Under the pieces are notes generated by a model. That model made no database searches and was not told the DNA's origin. It saw nothing but the letters and a program-made list of their open reading frames with translations. Shown piece by piece: positions 51,257 to 61,878 of a stretch of DNA of 64,000 nucleotides; positions within the stretch are counted from its first letter, which is position 1, and each line of letters begins with the position of its first letter. This DNA is from Welwitschia mirabilis (Eukaryota; Gnetophyta; Gnetopsida; Welwitschiales), in NCBI GenBank assembly GCA_051453625.1, contig JBOZIK010000001.1:23998667-24062666 (forward strand). Direction: 5' to 3'. The position numbers and the translations under genes are program-made.

Positions 51257-54200
51257 TATTTAGAAGTTGTTATAAATTCAAAACGAAGAATCCATTTTAA
51301 TGTGATGTGATTAGACACAAATGACATTGGTCCATCCAGAGGAATGCTAAACATAAATTGTGCATTCACAAGATCTGCCACAACTTCATGATACTCACTT
51401 TGTATCTGGTGCAATGAAACAGAATGTCAAATGGTCAGGTCTTTGTTAAGTGATATATGACTGAGTTTTAACAATTACAGTCCACTTCAATGGTGGAGAC
51501 CTTGTGCTGGCTAACTAACAAAGTTATGATTTCAATGTCAGTTATTCACATTTTCCACCCCTCCCACCTGACACCCCCACCTCTCTCAACCAAAATCCAC
51601 TAAAAGGTGATAATCTTTCCCATTACACAAATACAGCATAAGTACAACAGATATGAAGAAGAAAAATACAAAGCACAAAATGCAGATTTTGTAGAGCTTG
51701 GTAACAAAGGAAACACCTTGAGTGACTTTTGTACTACTCACCTTTGTAATTACAGGAGATTGTTTCCGTGAAGGATGAACTGAATTGGCATTGATAGACT
51801 CTAAATACTCTAATGTTACTGAAACCTGAAAGATTATGATCATATTAGTGAAAATTTTTTATCGTTTCAGTTAAACACAACTGTAGAATTTGGAAGATCA
51901 AGGAATTACACTACCTCAGTGCATCTTCTAGACCCTGAGTCATGGAAAAATGTAAGCACTCCTCCAATCTGTGGCAAGGAAAATTACATGTAAAAATGGA
52001 ATGAAAGAAATCACAACATGAAAAGAAACACACAATCTGCTGATATAGCCAAGAATGTCAGCCATATATACCGTATCACCAAAGTAATAAATAGCATCTG
52101 AGTTTTTGGGAGAGAACCGAACTAAGATCTGATCATCTAATCTGATATTGTAAGACCTGCCTCTGACAAACGTATCTGTTCAAAAAAGTAAGATAAATTG
52201 ATCTCTCAAAATTTTTAAAAATCAGGATCCCTCAAGTCATCTAACAGTTAAAATCAGAAGCAAAATATTTTAAAGGGTAAGAATAAACAACATACCAGAA
52301 GTTGAAACTTCATTGGTGGTTTCTATATTGTTTGACTCTAGTTGCATGCCATTTTCTGTGATAAGAGGTCAAAATGTGTCTAAGCTCAAAAGAATTGCTT
52401 CTTCTATGCATGATTCAAATGTAATGGAAGTTACTTAGCAGATTATATCACAAAGAGATCTAATGTGACATGAAATGTTAACATCAGCCTTTTGTAATCC
52501 TTTTACTAATTTTGTGATATGTGGAGTTAGCTTTGCGAGTATAATTTTGTCAATCATTCCTGAGAGGGTTAGATCCATTGTCACTCCACATCTTTCTGTG
52601 TCCCTCCCAACTACATGATACTATCAATCCAACTCTTCTATGTGTTTCTTGCATACGAATTAAGCCAGTCTTCCTTACAGGTCATTTCAATCCACCGTTC
52701 ATTGGGTACCCAATTTTAGCCCCCAAACAGACAAGGGAGGAGGGTCAGCATTAACATCTGGCATCCAGTGGAAGTTTGTCTGAGGTACAAAATGAAAGTC
52801 AGACACCTTCTTGACTGGGGAAATGGAAAGTGACATTGCTCTCTCTCCCTCTCTCTCTCTCTCAATGCAGCTACATGGAAGGTCCAAATAGAAGTCCAAG
52901 AAGTTATAAACTTATCAGGTTGAAGTACCCCGTAGCTGTGGGAAAAAAGTGTGGTGGAAGCTAACTTTGCGTCATGTTGCAAGTCTTGAAAAGTGTCAAA
53001 GAAATATTGTAACACAGCTGAAAGAAAGCTTGACACAAGGTCAAGCAGAAACAAGAACCTGTGTATCTTAAAGGGGTTCTGCAGGTAACAAACAATAGCA
53101 GAACTTCTGAAGTCTGCCATAGCATTCTAAAAGAAACCTATTCTTGCAAAATGATTTAAGCTTTTGGGTCCAAAAGCTGCACAAAATGTAGATTTGATTA
53201 TCATGCAGTAAAACTTAGTTTAAAACAGAGCCCTTCAAAACCCAATAGAGATGCCTCCATGATCTAATCTTCTTGTGTTTATGAGATAACCTTTTTTGCG
53301 TTCAATTCTTATGCAAATCTTCTAAAAAATGATAGATGTTTCAGTTTTACTAGGTAAGAAACAAACCCATCATTATTTAGAAAAATCATCAACCATAACG
53401 AGAAAATATTTTTTTTATGTCCAATGCTTGAAGTTTGAGTAGGTCCTATTAACTCCTTATGAATGAGTTCAAAAGGCCTAACTTGAGGTAATATCCCTCT
53501 TGATTTTGAAACAAGACTTAGCCAACTTTTCCAGAAGATTTACATACCTTACCATGGCACATGTTTAACTTTGAAATGCCATGAATAAGTTCTTTGTTGG
53601 ATATTGTCTTGAGATCTTTAAAATTCACCCAACGTTGACCTTTTCTAATAGAGCTAGGTAGCAACTATTGTTAGTTTTATCATTAATTGTCAAAACATAT
53701 GTGCAACTAGATTTATATTAACAAGAACCAAGTTCATTAGTAGTGCCATTTCTGATTTCACACTTATCTTTATGAAATACAACAATATTTCCTCTATCAC
53801 AAATTTGAGAAATACTTAATAAAGTGTGCTTCGAACCATCAACTAGGCATACATCATTAATAGTAGAATGGTTCCCAATAGTAGCAATAGTACCCTTACC
53901 AACGATTCACTTTCACTATTGTCACCAAATGCAACTTTTCCACCATCATAATTAGTTAAAGAACTAAAGAACCTCTTCTCACCTGTCATATGGTCAGAAC
54001 AACCATTATCCAAGTACCATTTGGTGGTATCATAAACTTTGAAGGCAGTGTAAGCAAAACGTGCTTTGATAGCATACTTTCTTATCAGTTTCCACTTTGC
54101 TTTGTTGGCTTCCTTCTTTGAGCAGCTACTTGAAGTTGCTCTTTTGCTATAAACTTCAAATTACCATAGCCAAAATACAAAGATTTCTAGTGTGGACATG

Positions 54201-57200
54201 CAACACATGGCCATACTCTTAACAATAAAGCATCTTAACGTGATCTTGGAAAATGAGCTACTAGGAAAACTAGCCTTAACAAAATTTATGAAGTTTATGT
54301 GATTGAAAGAGTTACCAATCCTAGATTTATTGTAAGGTTTTTTATCTCTTCCCATAAAAGTGTCAAGATTTTTTTCCCCATTTGTAAATCTTTGAGCTGT
54401 CATCTTTGCATCCTCAAGTTTTCAATGATGATGCTCAATCCTAAGGTTAGCACTTATAAGTCCGGATTCTGAATAAGAGATCTGAGTTTTCAAGATCACA
54501 TTTTTCTGGCCAAAATCAATACTAGTGTGACATAGTTTTCCCTCTACAAGATTAATGTTATCATGAAGATCTTCATCTAAATCTGATATAGATGTGCATT
54601 CCTCCGCATCATTTTCCTCTATGGCTATCAAACCACAACCAAAATGTCTACATACACCACCTTTTTTCATGAATTAAATCAAACCATAACTAAGAGTCAA
54701 ATCATTGTCGCTTGATTATGAGAATTCTTCTTCATTTTGGTTATTGTCACCATCATCCCAAGTAACCTTAAGCACTTTCTTCCCTATGCCTTTAGGCTTC
54801 TTGTCCTTCTCTTTGTTAACACAATCTGCAACAATATGGCCATATCTCTTGCATTCATAACACTGAACCTGAATAGAAGAAAAAGACTTAGCTTTTCGTG
54901 AGTCAAAACCCCTTCTATTCCTATTCCTGAAAAACTCGATTTTTATGATTACACTGGTAAGAATTCAGCTAAAGGAGATTTATTCCGAGCAGGCGCGATG
55001 GATAGTAGAGATGGAATAGCTGTTGGTTGGTTGGGACATCCTATTTTCAAAGATAAAGAGGGAAATGAGCTTTTTGTACAGTTTTGCTAGAAGCTTTGTT
55101 GTCTTTTTTCTTGTTTAGAAATCTTCTAGAGTTTCTTGCGAGAAATGCTAGATCATCATCTTATAAATCTTTATTGAAGCTACTCGTTCTTCATCTTCTT
55201 AGCAACCCCCCACGAATCTCTTCAATTTCAAGAGATACCATAGGCTAGCAAGGAACCTTTAAGTCCTTTTACTTTGAACTTATTTGTATCATTACTTTCA
55301 TCCATGCTAGTGATTTCAGGTTTTACGTTTTAGTAATGCTATCATTATTTTTCAAATAGCTTTATTCTTAAGCACACACTCACCTCCTCTCCACATGCCA
55401 TTTACTAATGGTTTATTTTTAGGGTATACTCAACTACTGATTTCATTCTCTTACATTTTTATACTTTCGAACTTGGTTGCAAACATTTGCAACTTCTTAA
55501 AGACACTACTGCCTTCATGAGTTGCTTCAAGTGTCCCCCAAACTACCTTTGTAATTAAGCATTTTATAACTATATTGTATTCTTCAAGAGATAAGGCACA
55601 AATTACAGCATTCATACCCTTGGTATTCAGAGCAGCTTCCTTCTTGTGATCAGCATCCCACTTGTTTCTTGGTGTTGGCACCTTAAATCCAACTATATTG
55701 GCATTTTTTGATAAAAAGTACCCATCAAGAACCATTTTCCCAAGTTCACAAGTAATTGATTGCAAGAAGATTGCCATCTATGATTTTTAATAGGCACAAT
55801 TTGATCCTAAAAACAATCTTGTAAATGAAAGAGGAGTTGCAACAGAGTGTCCCTTTTGAATGCTTATAGAAGCCATGCTAGGATGAAGCTCCTGAAACTA
55901 AAGAAATAACAATCTTGAGTGACAAAGCTTTGATACCAATTGTTAAAGGATCTTTATCCCTGTAGAGTGGGGGTGAATAGGGTGTTTGTAACTTCTAAAT
56001 AAGACTTATAACTACGCTAGAAAATTTGCTAAAGTACAGCAAGCAAAGAACAAGAAAACATACACACAAAAAACATTTAGAGTGGTTCAGCATAACCCTA
56101 CTACAGTCTCAAGGGCAGCAATAAGCCTTCGGCTTCCTAATTCCCTTCCAAAATCTTGTCTTTACAAGTACAAGCAATCTTTTCAACTCTCGGGCCCTTT
56201 TCCTTACAAGGAGCTTCCATTCACGATCAAAGGAGTTCACAAGAGAGAAACACAACTGACTCTAATACAAGGTGTTGTTTATGTGTTAGGTATCAGCTCT
56301 AAGTAAAATGCAATAAAATGATTATAAGTTTAGCTCATAAAGAAAAAAGAATAGCTGATAAATAAGAACAAGAGAGTAACAGCACTAGGAAGAATGAAGA
56401 CTATGTCTTTTAATGCACGCAATTCCAAGTAGTTGTTGAAGCACTCCGAGAATCTTTCACAACTTCAACTAAATTTACCCCTAAGAGATCCTTGATTGGT
56501 TCCCAACAATTCTACCAACCACCATTGATTTTGATCTAATTTCGTGCAAAGCAACTGACTAATCATTTTGATTTAACTACCCAATTAAAAGTTTGGATGT
56601 CCCACTCGCAAAGGTTAGATATCCCACTATCCATTTAGGTTTAATGTGCTACTGAAACGTTTGGCATGTCCCACTAGAAAGCCCTAGACTTCTCCATTTC
56701 ATAGTCACCAAGAACATGACTAGGAGTCACTGGAATGTCCCACACAAGGACGCAGGACGTCTTGGCATGAAATAGAAGTCATAATTTGAGCACCAAAGAC
56801 TTGAAAGATGATCTCAAAACATGGACTATAGTTCGCTTATCATGAAACATCTGACTTCACCAACAACAATGCCCACTGAAATAGATGTGTTAAGGCAACA
56901 ACTAACTCCCACTGAAATAGATATGTTAAGGCTACAACTGAAAACTCTGTTGATGCTGAAGAGGGGTAGCTACAAATATCAAAAAAACATATAAATGTCT
57001 AAGATATGATTGCACAGGTACTATGCTCCACTCCATTTGCTTTACTTCGCAACATGTCTTCACTATGTTTCCTGAGTTCACTCCGCTTCAATAGTCTAGT
57101 CCATTGTGCCCTCTCTGCTTCACTTGAGCTATTCTATTCCAATTCATTTATAGAATAGTACCTCCTCCAACTAATTGTCTCTGTTCCACTTTCCTTCATA

Positions 57201-59232
57201 GAATAGTACCTCCTTCGACTAATTGTCAAAATGAAGCACTCTACAAACCATTAGCTTTGATACCAGTTGTTACACAATCATGACAAACAATAGAAACATA
57301 ATAGCAAAAGAAAACAACCATAGCAAAAACAACAAACAAAGACAGAGAGATTAACATGCATTGGGCCTTCTCTAATCTCAAAACATGGAGTATAGTAGCT
57401 TATTATTGAAACATCTGATTCTACCAACAACAACTCCCACTAAAATAGATATGTAAAGTCTACAACTAAAAACTACCTCTGTTAATGCAAAAAGAAGGGT
57501 AGCCACAAATATCCAAAAAAACATACGAGTGTCTAAGATATGATTGCATAGGCGCTATGCTGAACTCTATTCGCTTTACTTCACAACATGTCTTCACTAT
57601 GTTTGCTCCATTCACTCTGCTACAATAGTCAACTCCATGTTGCCCTCTCCACTTCACTTGTGCTGCTCTACTTCGCTTCATTCATAGAACACTACCTTCT
57701 TTGACTAATTGTCAAAACGAAGTACTCCACACACCATAGCTTTGATACGAGTTGTTATGATATCATGACAAAAAATACAAACATAATCGCAAAAGAAAAC
57801 AATAGTAGTAAAAACAAGAAACAAAGACAGAGAGATTAATGTGAATTAGGCCTTTTCTGCTCTACCTCCACAGAACAATGCAGCCCTCTATTAGATTTAA
57901 AACAGCCCAAAGACACAAGCCATTTTTGATAGTTAAAGCAACAGCCAACAACTTTTTACCTGCTACCTCAATTCATGACTCCTTCTAAAGAGTTATTTTA
58001 GGGTTAGAATCCTAAAGTAGCCAGGAGTTAACATTGACTTAACCTCAACTCACATAAGATAAATGATAATTATCCATTCACAACATTTAAAAAGGTGAGA
58101 CATTAAGCCAATAAAAACAAACTGAATAAAACATAGTAAAAGAGAAATCTTTCACTGCACTTTTGCTAACAGTTTACTTACTGATTTCTTGATAAAATTT
58201 GCTTAACCGATTTAGTGAACATTTTGGAAACAAAAATGAAAACACGCATAAACATTATAAATTACAAGGATGCTGTGCCTCTCAAGTCAATGCCAAAATA
58301 AAAACCCTCTTAAGACATTCATAGCCACATGTAACTCTTGATTTTCATCAAGAATGCGTTACATAGGGCCTGATAAAATCTGCAAAAGCCAAACAAGTAT
58401 CAAGATTCTATTGAACAATGAAATAGAAGGAGAACCAAAATGAATATATGCCCCTAGATCTAACATCTTTCAAACTGAATCTTGCCTCGATAGATAAGAT
58501 GCATAGAATGTGGACATTTATTGTAGAAAATTGACTTGTAAATCAGCTATTCACAATCAAAATATGAAATTGCATTATTAATTTTATTAAGCTTGACAAC
58601 ACGCTGTCAACTCTTGGCCACCAAATACTTACATGAAGTTTACTGAATCAGCAATTTCAGGGACTTTCAGAACAGAGATTAATGATAATGTTGGCCATCA
58701 TTGAGATAGGGAGAAAAAATTGAACAGAAATTTCCCACAGAATTGATACAATCAAATGTTGAGAGCTTTAAATACACAATGTTTACCGGTTTCAGCTTCA
58801 CATCTTCCTTTCGAAAGTGATGGTGACAACGGAGAAGACACTCTAAACGAGCCAAAGGCACTTTTGTCTGCATAAAGAGAATTTCTTGGTGTAGTCAAAG
58901 GTGACTGCAGCAATGAGTGTTCACTAGATATACTTTCCTGTCTATGGTGATTTCCAGCATGACCATCTTCAGTAACACTATTAATCTCATTTCCCTGGCT
59001 CTAACAGAAGTATAATGTAAGAAAATCAGCAAATTAGTAACTAACAAAAAACAAACATTTAAGGCCCATAAATTGCAATTTGTTTAATCAATACCATCCT
59101 CTAGTGTGCAAGTAAACCGAAGGAAAGAAAGGGGAAAAAAATTAACAAACAAGTATCAAAATTTTACCCAGACGAGGCTATCCTTCTCTTTAAAAAATAT
59201 TTCCATGTGATGAGGCCATATGCATTCTGAAT
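51257..59232 (-). CDS. Rgp1-family protein (Ric1-Rgp1 Rab6/Ypt6 GEF subunit homologue), partial
   Basis: Rgp1 with Ric1 activates Rab6/Ypt6 at the Golgi for retrograde vesicle traffic. Seven exons with GT/AG borders: A 59168-59232, B 58787-59000, C 52296-52355, D 52072-52175, E 51915-51968, F 51742-51825, G 51257-51405 (cut by a gap). Phases agree throughout and no stop interrupts the 730 coding bases. A and B encode a Ser-rich linker ([20 protein letters not shown]); D-F encode [32 protein letters not shown] and [12 protein letters not shown] encodes [20 protein letters not shown] then RFEFITTSK, matching the arrestin-like end of human RGP1 (SLPIPL...VSLKWRLHFEF). The N-terminal exons are not in 59233-64000 and the 3' end is in the gap. 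Function is inferred from family. Confidence 0.87.
52356..53239 (-). other. Large Rgp1 intron, 3' part, with (CT)n tract
   Basis: The intron between exons B and C runs 52356-58786, about 6.4 kb, most of it transposon sequence. The exon-proximal part holds a CT-rich microsatellite at about 52837-52864 and no domain. Minus-strand frames at 52699-52899 and 52716-53120 overlap it and owe their Arg-Glu repeats to the microsatellite; they are not genes. Confidence 0.6.
53240..54060 (-). pseudogene. Copia protease/pre-integrase and truncated integrase
   Basis: On the minus strand about 54060-53900 reads [20 protein letters not shown], the plant Copia protease and pre-integrase start (usual LDSGCSRHMTGD), then [20 protein letters not shown] and [12 protein letters not shown]. 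About 53.47-53.24 kb reads [15 protein letters not shown] and VMVDDFSK, the start of the integrase core, and RLDHGG near its second Asp block. The element then ends: no RT or RNase H follows before the Rgp1 exon C region, so it was truncated or deleted within integrase. Stops and frameshifts are present. It lies in an intron in the same orientation as the gene. Confidence 0.85.
54161..55777 (-). pseudogene. Copia gag (UBN2) with zinc knuckle
   Basis: The frame at 55451-55777 (108 codons) reads [55 protein letters not shown], the plant Copia UBN2 gag. A further gag block with stops (about 55.1-55.28 kb, LLAYGIS...RDSWGVAKK) follows. The knuckle [19 protein letters not shown] at about 54826-54880 is an intact CX2CX4HX4C. 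Frames at 54422-54670 and 54161-54403 carry the acidic gag tail. The gag is split between the C-terminal helices and the knuckle by a plastid DNA insertion (54923-55079). Confidence 0.88.
54923..55079 (+). pseudogene. psbB: Plastid psbB (CP47) fragment inserted in Copia gag
   Basis: psbB encodes CP47, a chlorophyll-binding core antenna of photosystem II in the thylakoid. The plus strand here reads [20 protein letters not shown], then [20 protein letters not shown], then [12 protein letters not shown], which follows the lumenal-loop sequence of plant CP47 ([40 protein letters not shown], ...DKEGRELFV) with about ten substitutions. Homology starts and stops sharply at 54923 and 55079, and the sequence is antisense to the surrounding gag. 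It is a nuclear plastid-derived insertion of about 157 bp (it could have passed through mitochondrial DNA). It is too short to function, although its frame happens to remain open. Confidence 0.88.
55927..56810 (-). repeat. Copia PBS and 5' LTR (PBS-proximal part)
   Basis: The minus strand has TGGTATCAAAGC at 55927-55938, two bases from an LTR end at 55941 (TGTTAAAGG on the plus strand, ...CCTTTAACA on the minus). The LTR-like sequence beyond holds variants of the GGACGTCC palindrome: ttggatgtccc and ggcatgtccc at 56.6-56.7 kb and caggacgtctt at about 56755. The outer LTR end was not located. A plus-strand 74-codon frame at 56082-56306 is a chance frame. Confidence 0.65.
56811..57872 (-). repeat. 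Two tandem 0.5-kb units, each ending in a PBS and LTR border
   Basis: Unit 1 starts at 56811 and unit 2 at 57375, both with ATCTCAAAACATGGA. They share long stretches such as tctaagatatgattgca and acaacatgtcttcactatgtttgc-type sequence. Each contains, near its end, GCTTTGATACCA or a one-base variant (57254-57265, 57739-57750), followed by an LTR-like border TGTTACAC or TGTTATGA. Unit 1 has small internal duplications. They may be non-autonomous Copia leaders or a tandem duplication of an LTR/leader junction. The minus-strand frame at 57466-57681 has no known domain. Confidence 0.6.
57873..58786 (-). other. Large Rgp1 intron, 5' part, no feature
   Basis: A+T-rich intron sequence up to the exon B donor (GTAAAC at 58786-58781 on the minus strand). 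No recognisable coding domain or repeat was seen. Confidence 0.5.
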
Positions 59233-60900
59233 CTGCAATGTAAAAGTGTTACAATAAATGCCTTAAGAAACATCAGAAACAAACAAAAAAATATCATTTT
59301 TTCCCTCTTGGATGACAAGAGATAAATGATTTGGCACATTTAGCTTTTGATATTGGCATACAAAAATATTTTATCAACAACAATTGATAACCACTTCCAT
59401 ATTCTTTAGGCTTGTTCAGACGTACAACATAATGAAGAAGAAGATCATCCAAGAAATACAAGATATGACTATTTGAGTTTCAACAAAACTTTGGCAGTGG
59501 AGATCATGAAAGTGCTCAGCAATTCAGCAGCATTTTTTGCTTCACACTCCTCACCAACTTCCAAGTAATAATTCTATACAGTGTAAGTAGCTCTATAACA
59601 AACAGATAAAGTGATTCAGCTAAACTAAACTTCAATTTTTGCCAAAGTCTATGTTCTTTTTTACAAGATTCTAAAAACGAATTAAAATTTGCTAGTTGAT
59701 GCAAATTATCAAATGTGTCTATTATTCACATCCCTTGTCTACTCGTTTGATTTCAGATGGATATCAATCACATGTAGACAGCACATTCTAATTCACTTTT
59801 TAGAAACTTGTAGCAATGAAACCTAGACGAATTTTCAGCCCTGTGGCTTATATAGAGAGAAATTGTCAATTAAATCCTAAAAAGTCAAGGTAATCCTTGT
59901 CTATGTATATTAAATGACATGAGTCTTGAATGGGCAATAGCTTCATGTCATAGAGTTATCATACCCTGCAAAAAGCTTATCTGAAGCTTCAAGAATCCAT
60001 ACCAAAGCACCAAAAAAATTCTGAAAAAACAAAATAACCAATTTTCGGCACAATCAGACACCTTCAGATGATACTCCTCCCTCATGGAACCTACTCACGT
60101 CTTGGGTGTGACCACACCCCTCATAGGCAACATCACATCCATGCCTATTCGGACACAATCCTATTTGGACACTCACATCCTGGGTGTCCCCAAGGTTTCA
60201 TCCATCTTTCCTCTCAACCAATTGTGCAATAGAAGCATGCATGCGCTCCCCTTTTAATTAAATCAGCCACTCTTGAAAGCAAACAGAGGTGGAAAAAGGC
60301 AAAGTTTCCATTCTTTTAGCAACAAAAATTGGGTTTTTGGAAGTTGCTATTTGGAAACACTTTGTAAGTGAATTCAGTCAATGACTCAATGTACATTATT
60401 TTTTAACTGCGATCAGTTTACATGGCAATTATTTTCAAAGACTGAAGTTGCTTCATTTCCCTCGCTGTTGTCCACCAGCCTTCACCCATTTCTGCTTGCA
60501 TAAACAGCATCACTGCTTGTTGCCCTTTCATTGAAGCAAATGTAGCTATACACGAAGGTAACTCCTATTACAATTCAATGCTCATTAAGAGCTACATATA
60601 ACATGAGTAAAGATTAGCTTTTGACAGTTGTGTGCCAAAGATGCACTGATCGTCAATGTGTTTTCAACACTCCAGTCTTTCAATAAGATAGCTTAGTGAA
60701 GTGCAGAAGAAAGAAAAGAGAGAGGGAAAGAAAGGGATAGCTCAGTCTGATACAATTCTTTTTGCAATACATCAAAATGATATCACAGTCAAGCTGCTCT
60801 TTGATCTTCTATATAACTAGGTTATATACCCTCCTTTTCTAGTTGTTAGATCCTCGAATAAGGTGCAATGAGGCTTGAGTGTCTTGCCAGAGGATATCCT
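59233..60900. other. Intron sequence upstream of exon A, unassigned
   Basis: The exon A acceptor (TTGCAG on the minus strand, at 59238-59233) means this is intron. The exons that encode the N-terminal parts seen in the retrocopy were looked for and not found here, so they lie beyond the window. 60.05-60.2 kb has repeated tcggacac / ctgggtgtccc words related to the GGACGTCC family, suggesting LTR sequence. A minus-strand 62-codon frame at 59516-59704 is unassigned. Confidence 0.4.
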
Positions 60901-61703
60901 AGCCGTTTTCCCCTTGGTAGTTGCACTTCTCTAGTCAAAAAGGTCATCTCTCTGCTCCAATGTTCGCCCATTCGAACATCCCATTCGAACAGCCCGAATG
61001 TCCCATCTTTTTACTATTAAAACTGAATGCATCCCAGGCGTCCCGGTTTGACAGGTCAAATATCCCCATAGTTTCCAACATATTTTATCTCGGACATCCC
61101 GGTTTGACAGGTCAGACATCCGCATACTATGAACCTGAGTTTTTCCCGGACGTCCCGATGTGCCAGCTCAAACATCCCGATCCGATTCCCTTGGAAAATC
61201 TCCGGATTTGATTGATCTCTTCGTTTTTGCTAGTCTTCAGATTCATAGGTTCTCAGGAAAGCTTTCATTTAGCTTGATAAGAATTATTTCATCATCATTG
61301 AAACTTTTTTATCCAACTCTCCCACTTTCAATGATGACAACCCTCTCTTCAATAAATCTTCTTGAGGGAACGCAGTGGGTTGAAAAGCTACTTGCTCCCC
61401 CTAAATTTGTGCTCCTCATGATCCTGCACACATTAAACTCTGACAAGATGTACTTGTACAATCTCCTCAATTCATTAGTTCAAATGATATCATGGGTATA
61501 AAACAAGTTTGTTGTAAAACAATTTCTTCAACATGTTAGCTTAACCACTAATGATACATATAATAGATAGTTTGATTGCCACTACACACAAAAATTTTAC
61601 TTTTGCTCAGAAGATAGACTTGTTACCATATATAAGAAAAATACTTAGTACGAGTAGGCTTCAAACATACGCAAATTAGACATAATTTTGTAAGTTTTAT
61701 TCT
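60901..61703 (-). repeat. Probable 3' LTR portion of the right-hand Copia element
   Basis: Lies downstream (minus-strand sense) of the third ORF and of a purine run AAAGGGGAAGAAAAG (61704-61720) that may be the PPT. It holds clustered GGACGTCC variants: intact at 61148-61155, GGACATCC at 61092-61099, AGGCGTCC near 61036, plus a repeated GGTTTGACAGGTCA. LTR ends were not defined. Frames at 60921-61211 and 61160-61501 are chance. Confidence 0.4.
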
Positions 61704-61878
61704 ATCTTTTCTTCCCCTTTGTCATCATTGAAAGTAAAAAAAATAGTAAGTACATACAAAAACCAGTTTATATTATTACAAAATTGTTGTGAAGTGAGAA
61801 GATCAGATACAAGAAGAATATGATACAAGCAGAAGAAGGAAGCTAATCAAAAGAGTGTTCAGAGTGAGACGGGTGCTG

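Noticed and set aside
52699-53120. Two Arg/Glu-rich frames on the minus strand
   Set aside because: The repeated residues come from the (CT)n microsatellite at 52837-52864 within an intron.
54923-55088. psbB segment as a functional gene or open frame under selection
   Set aside because: Only about 50 codons of a roughly 500-codon protein, sharp borders inside a Copia gag, no start codon context.
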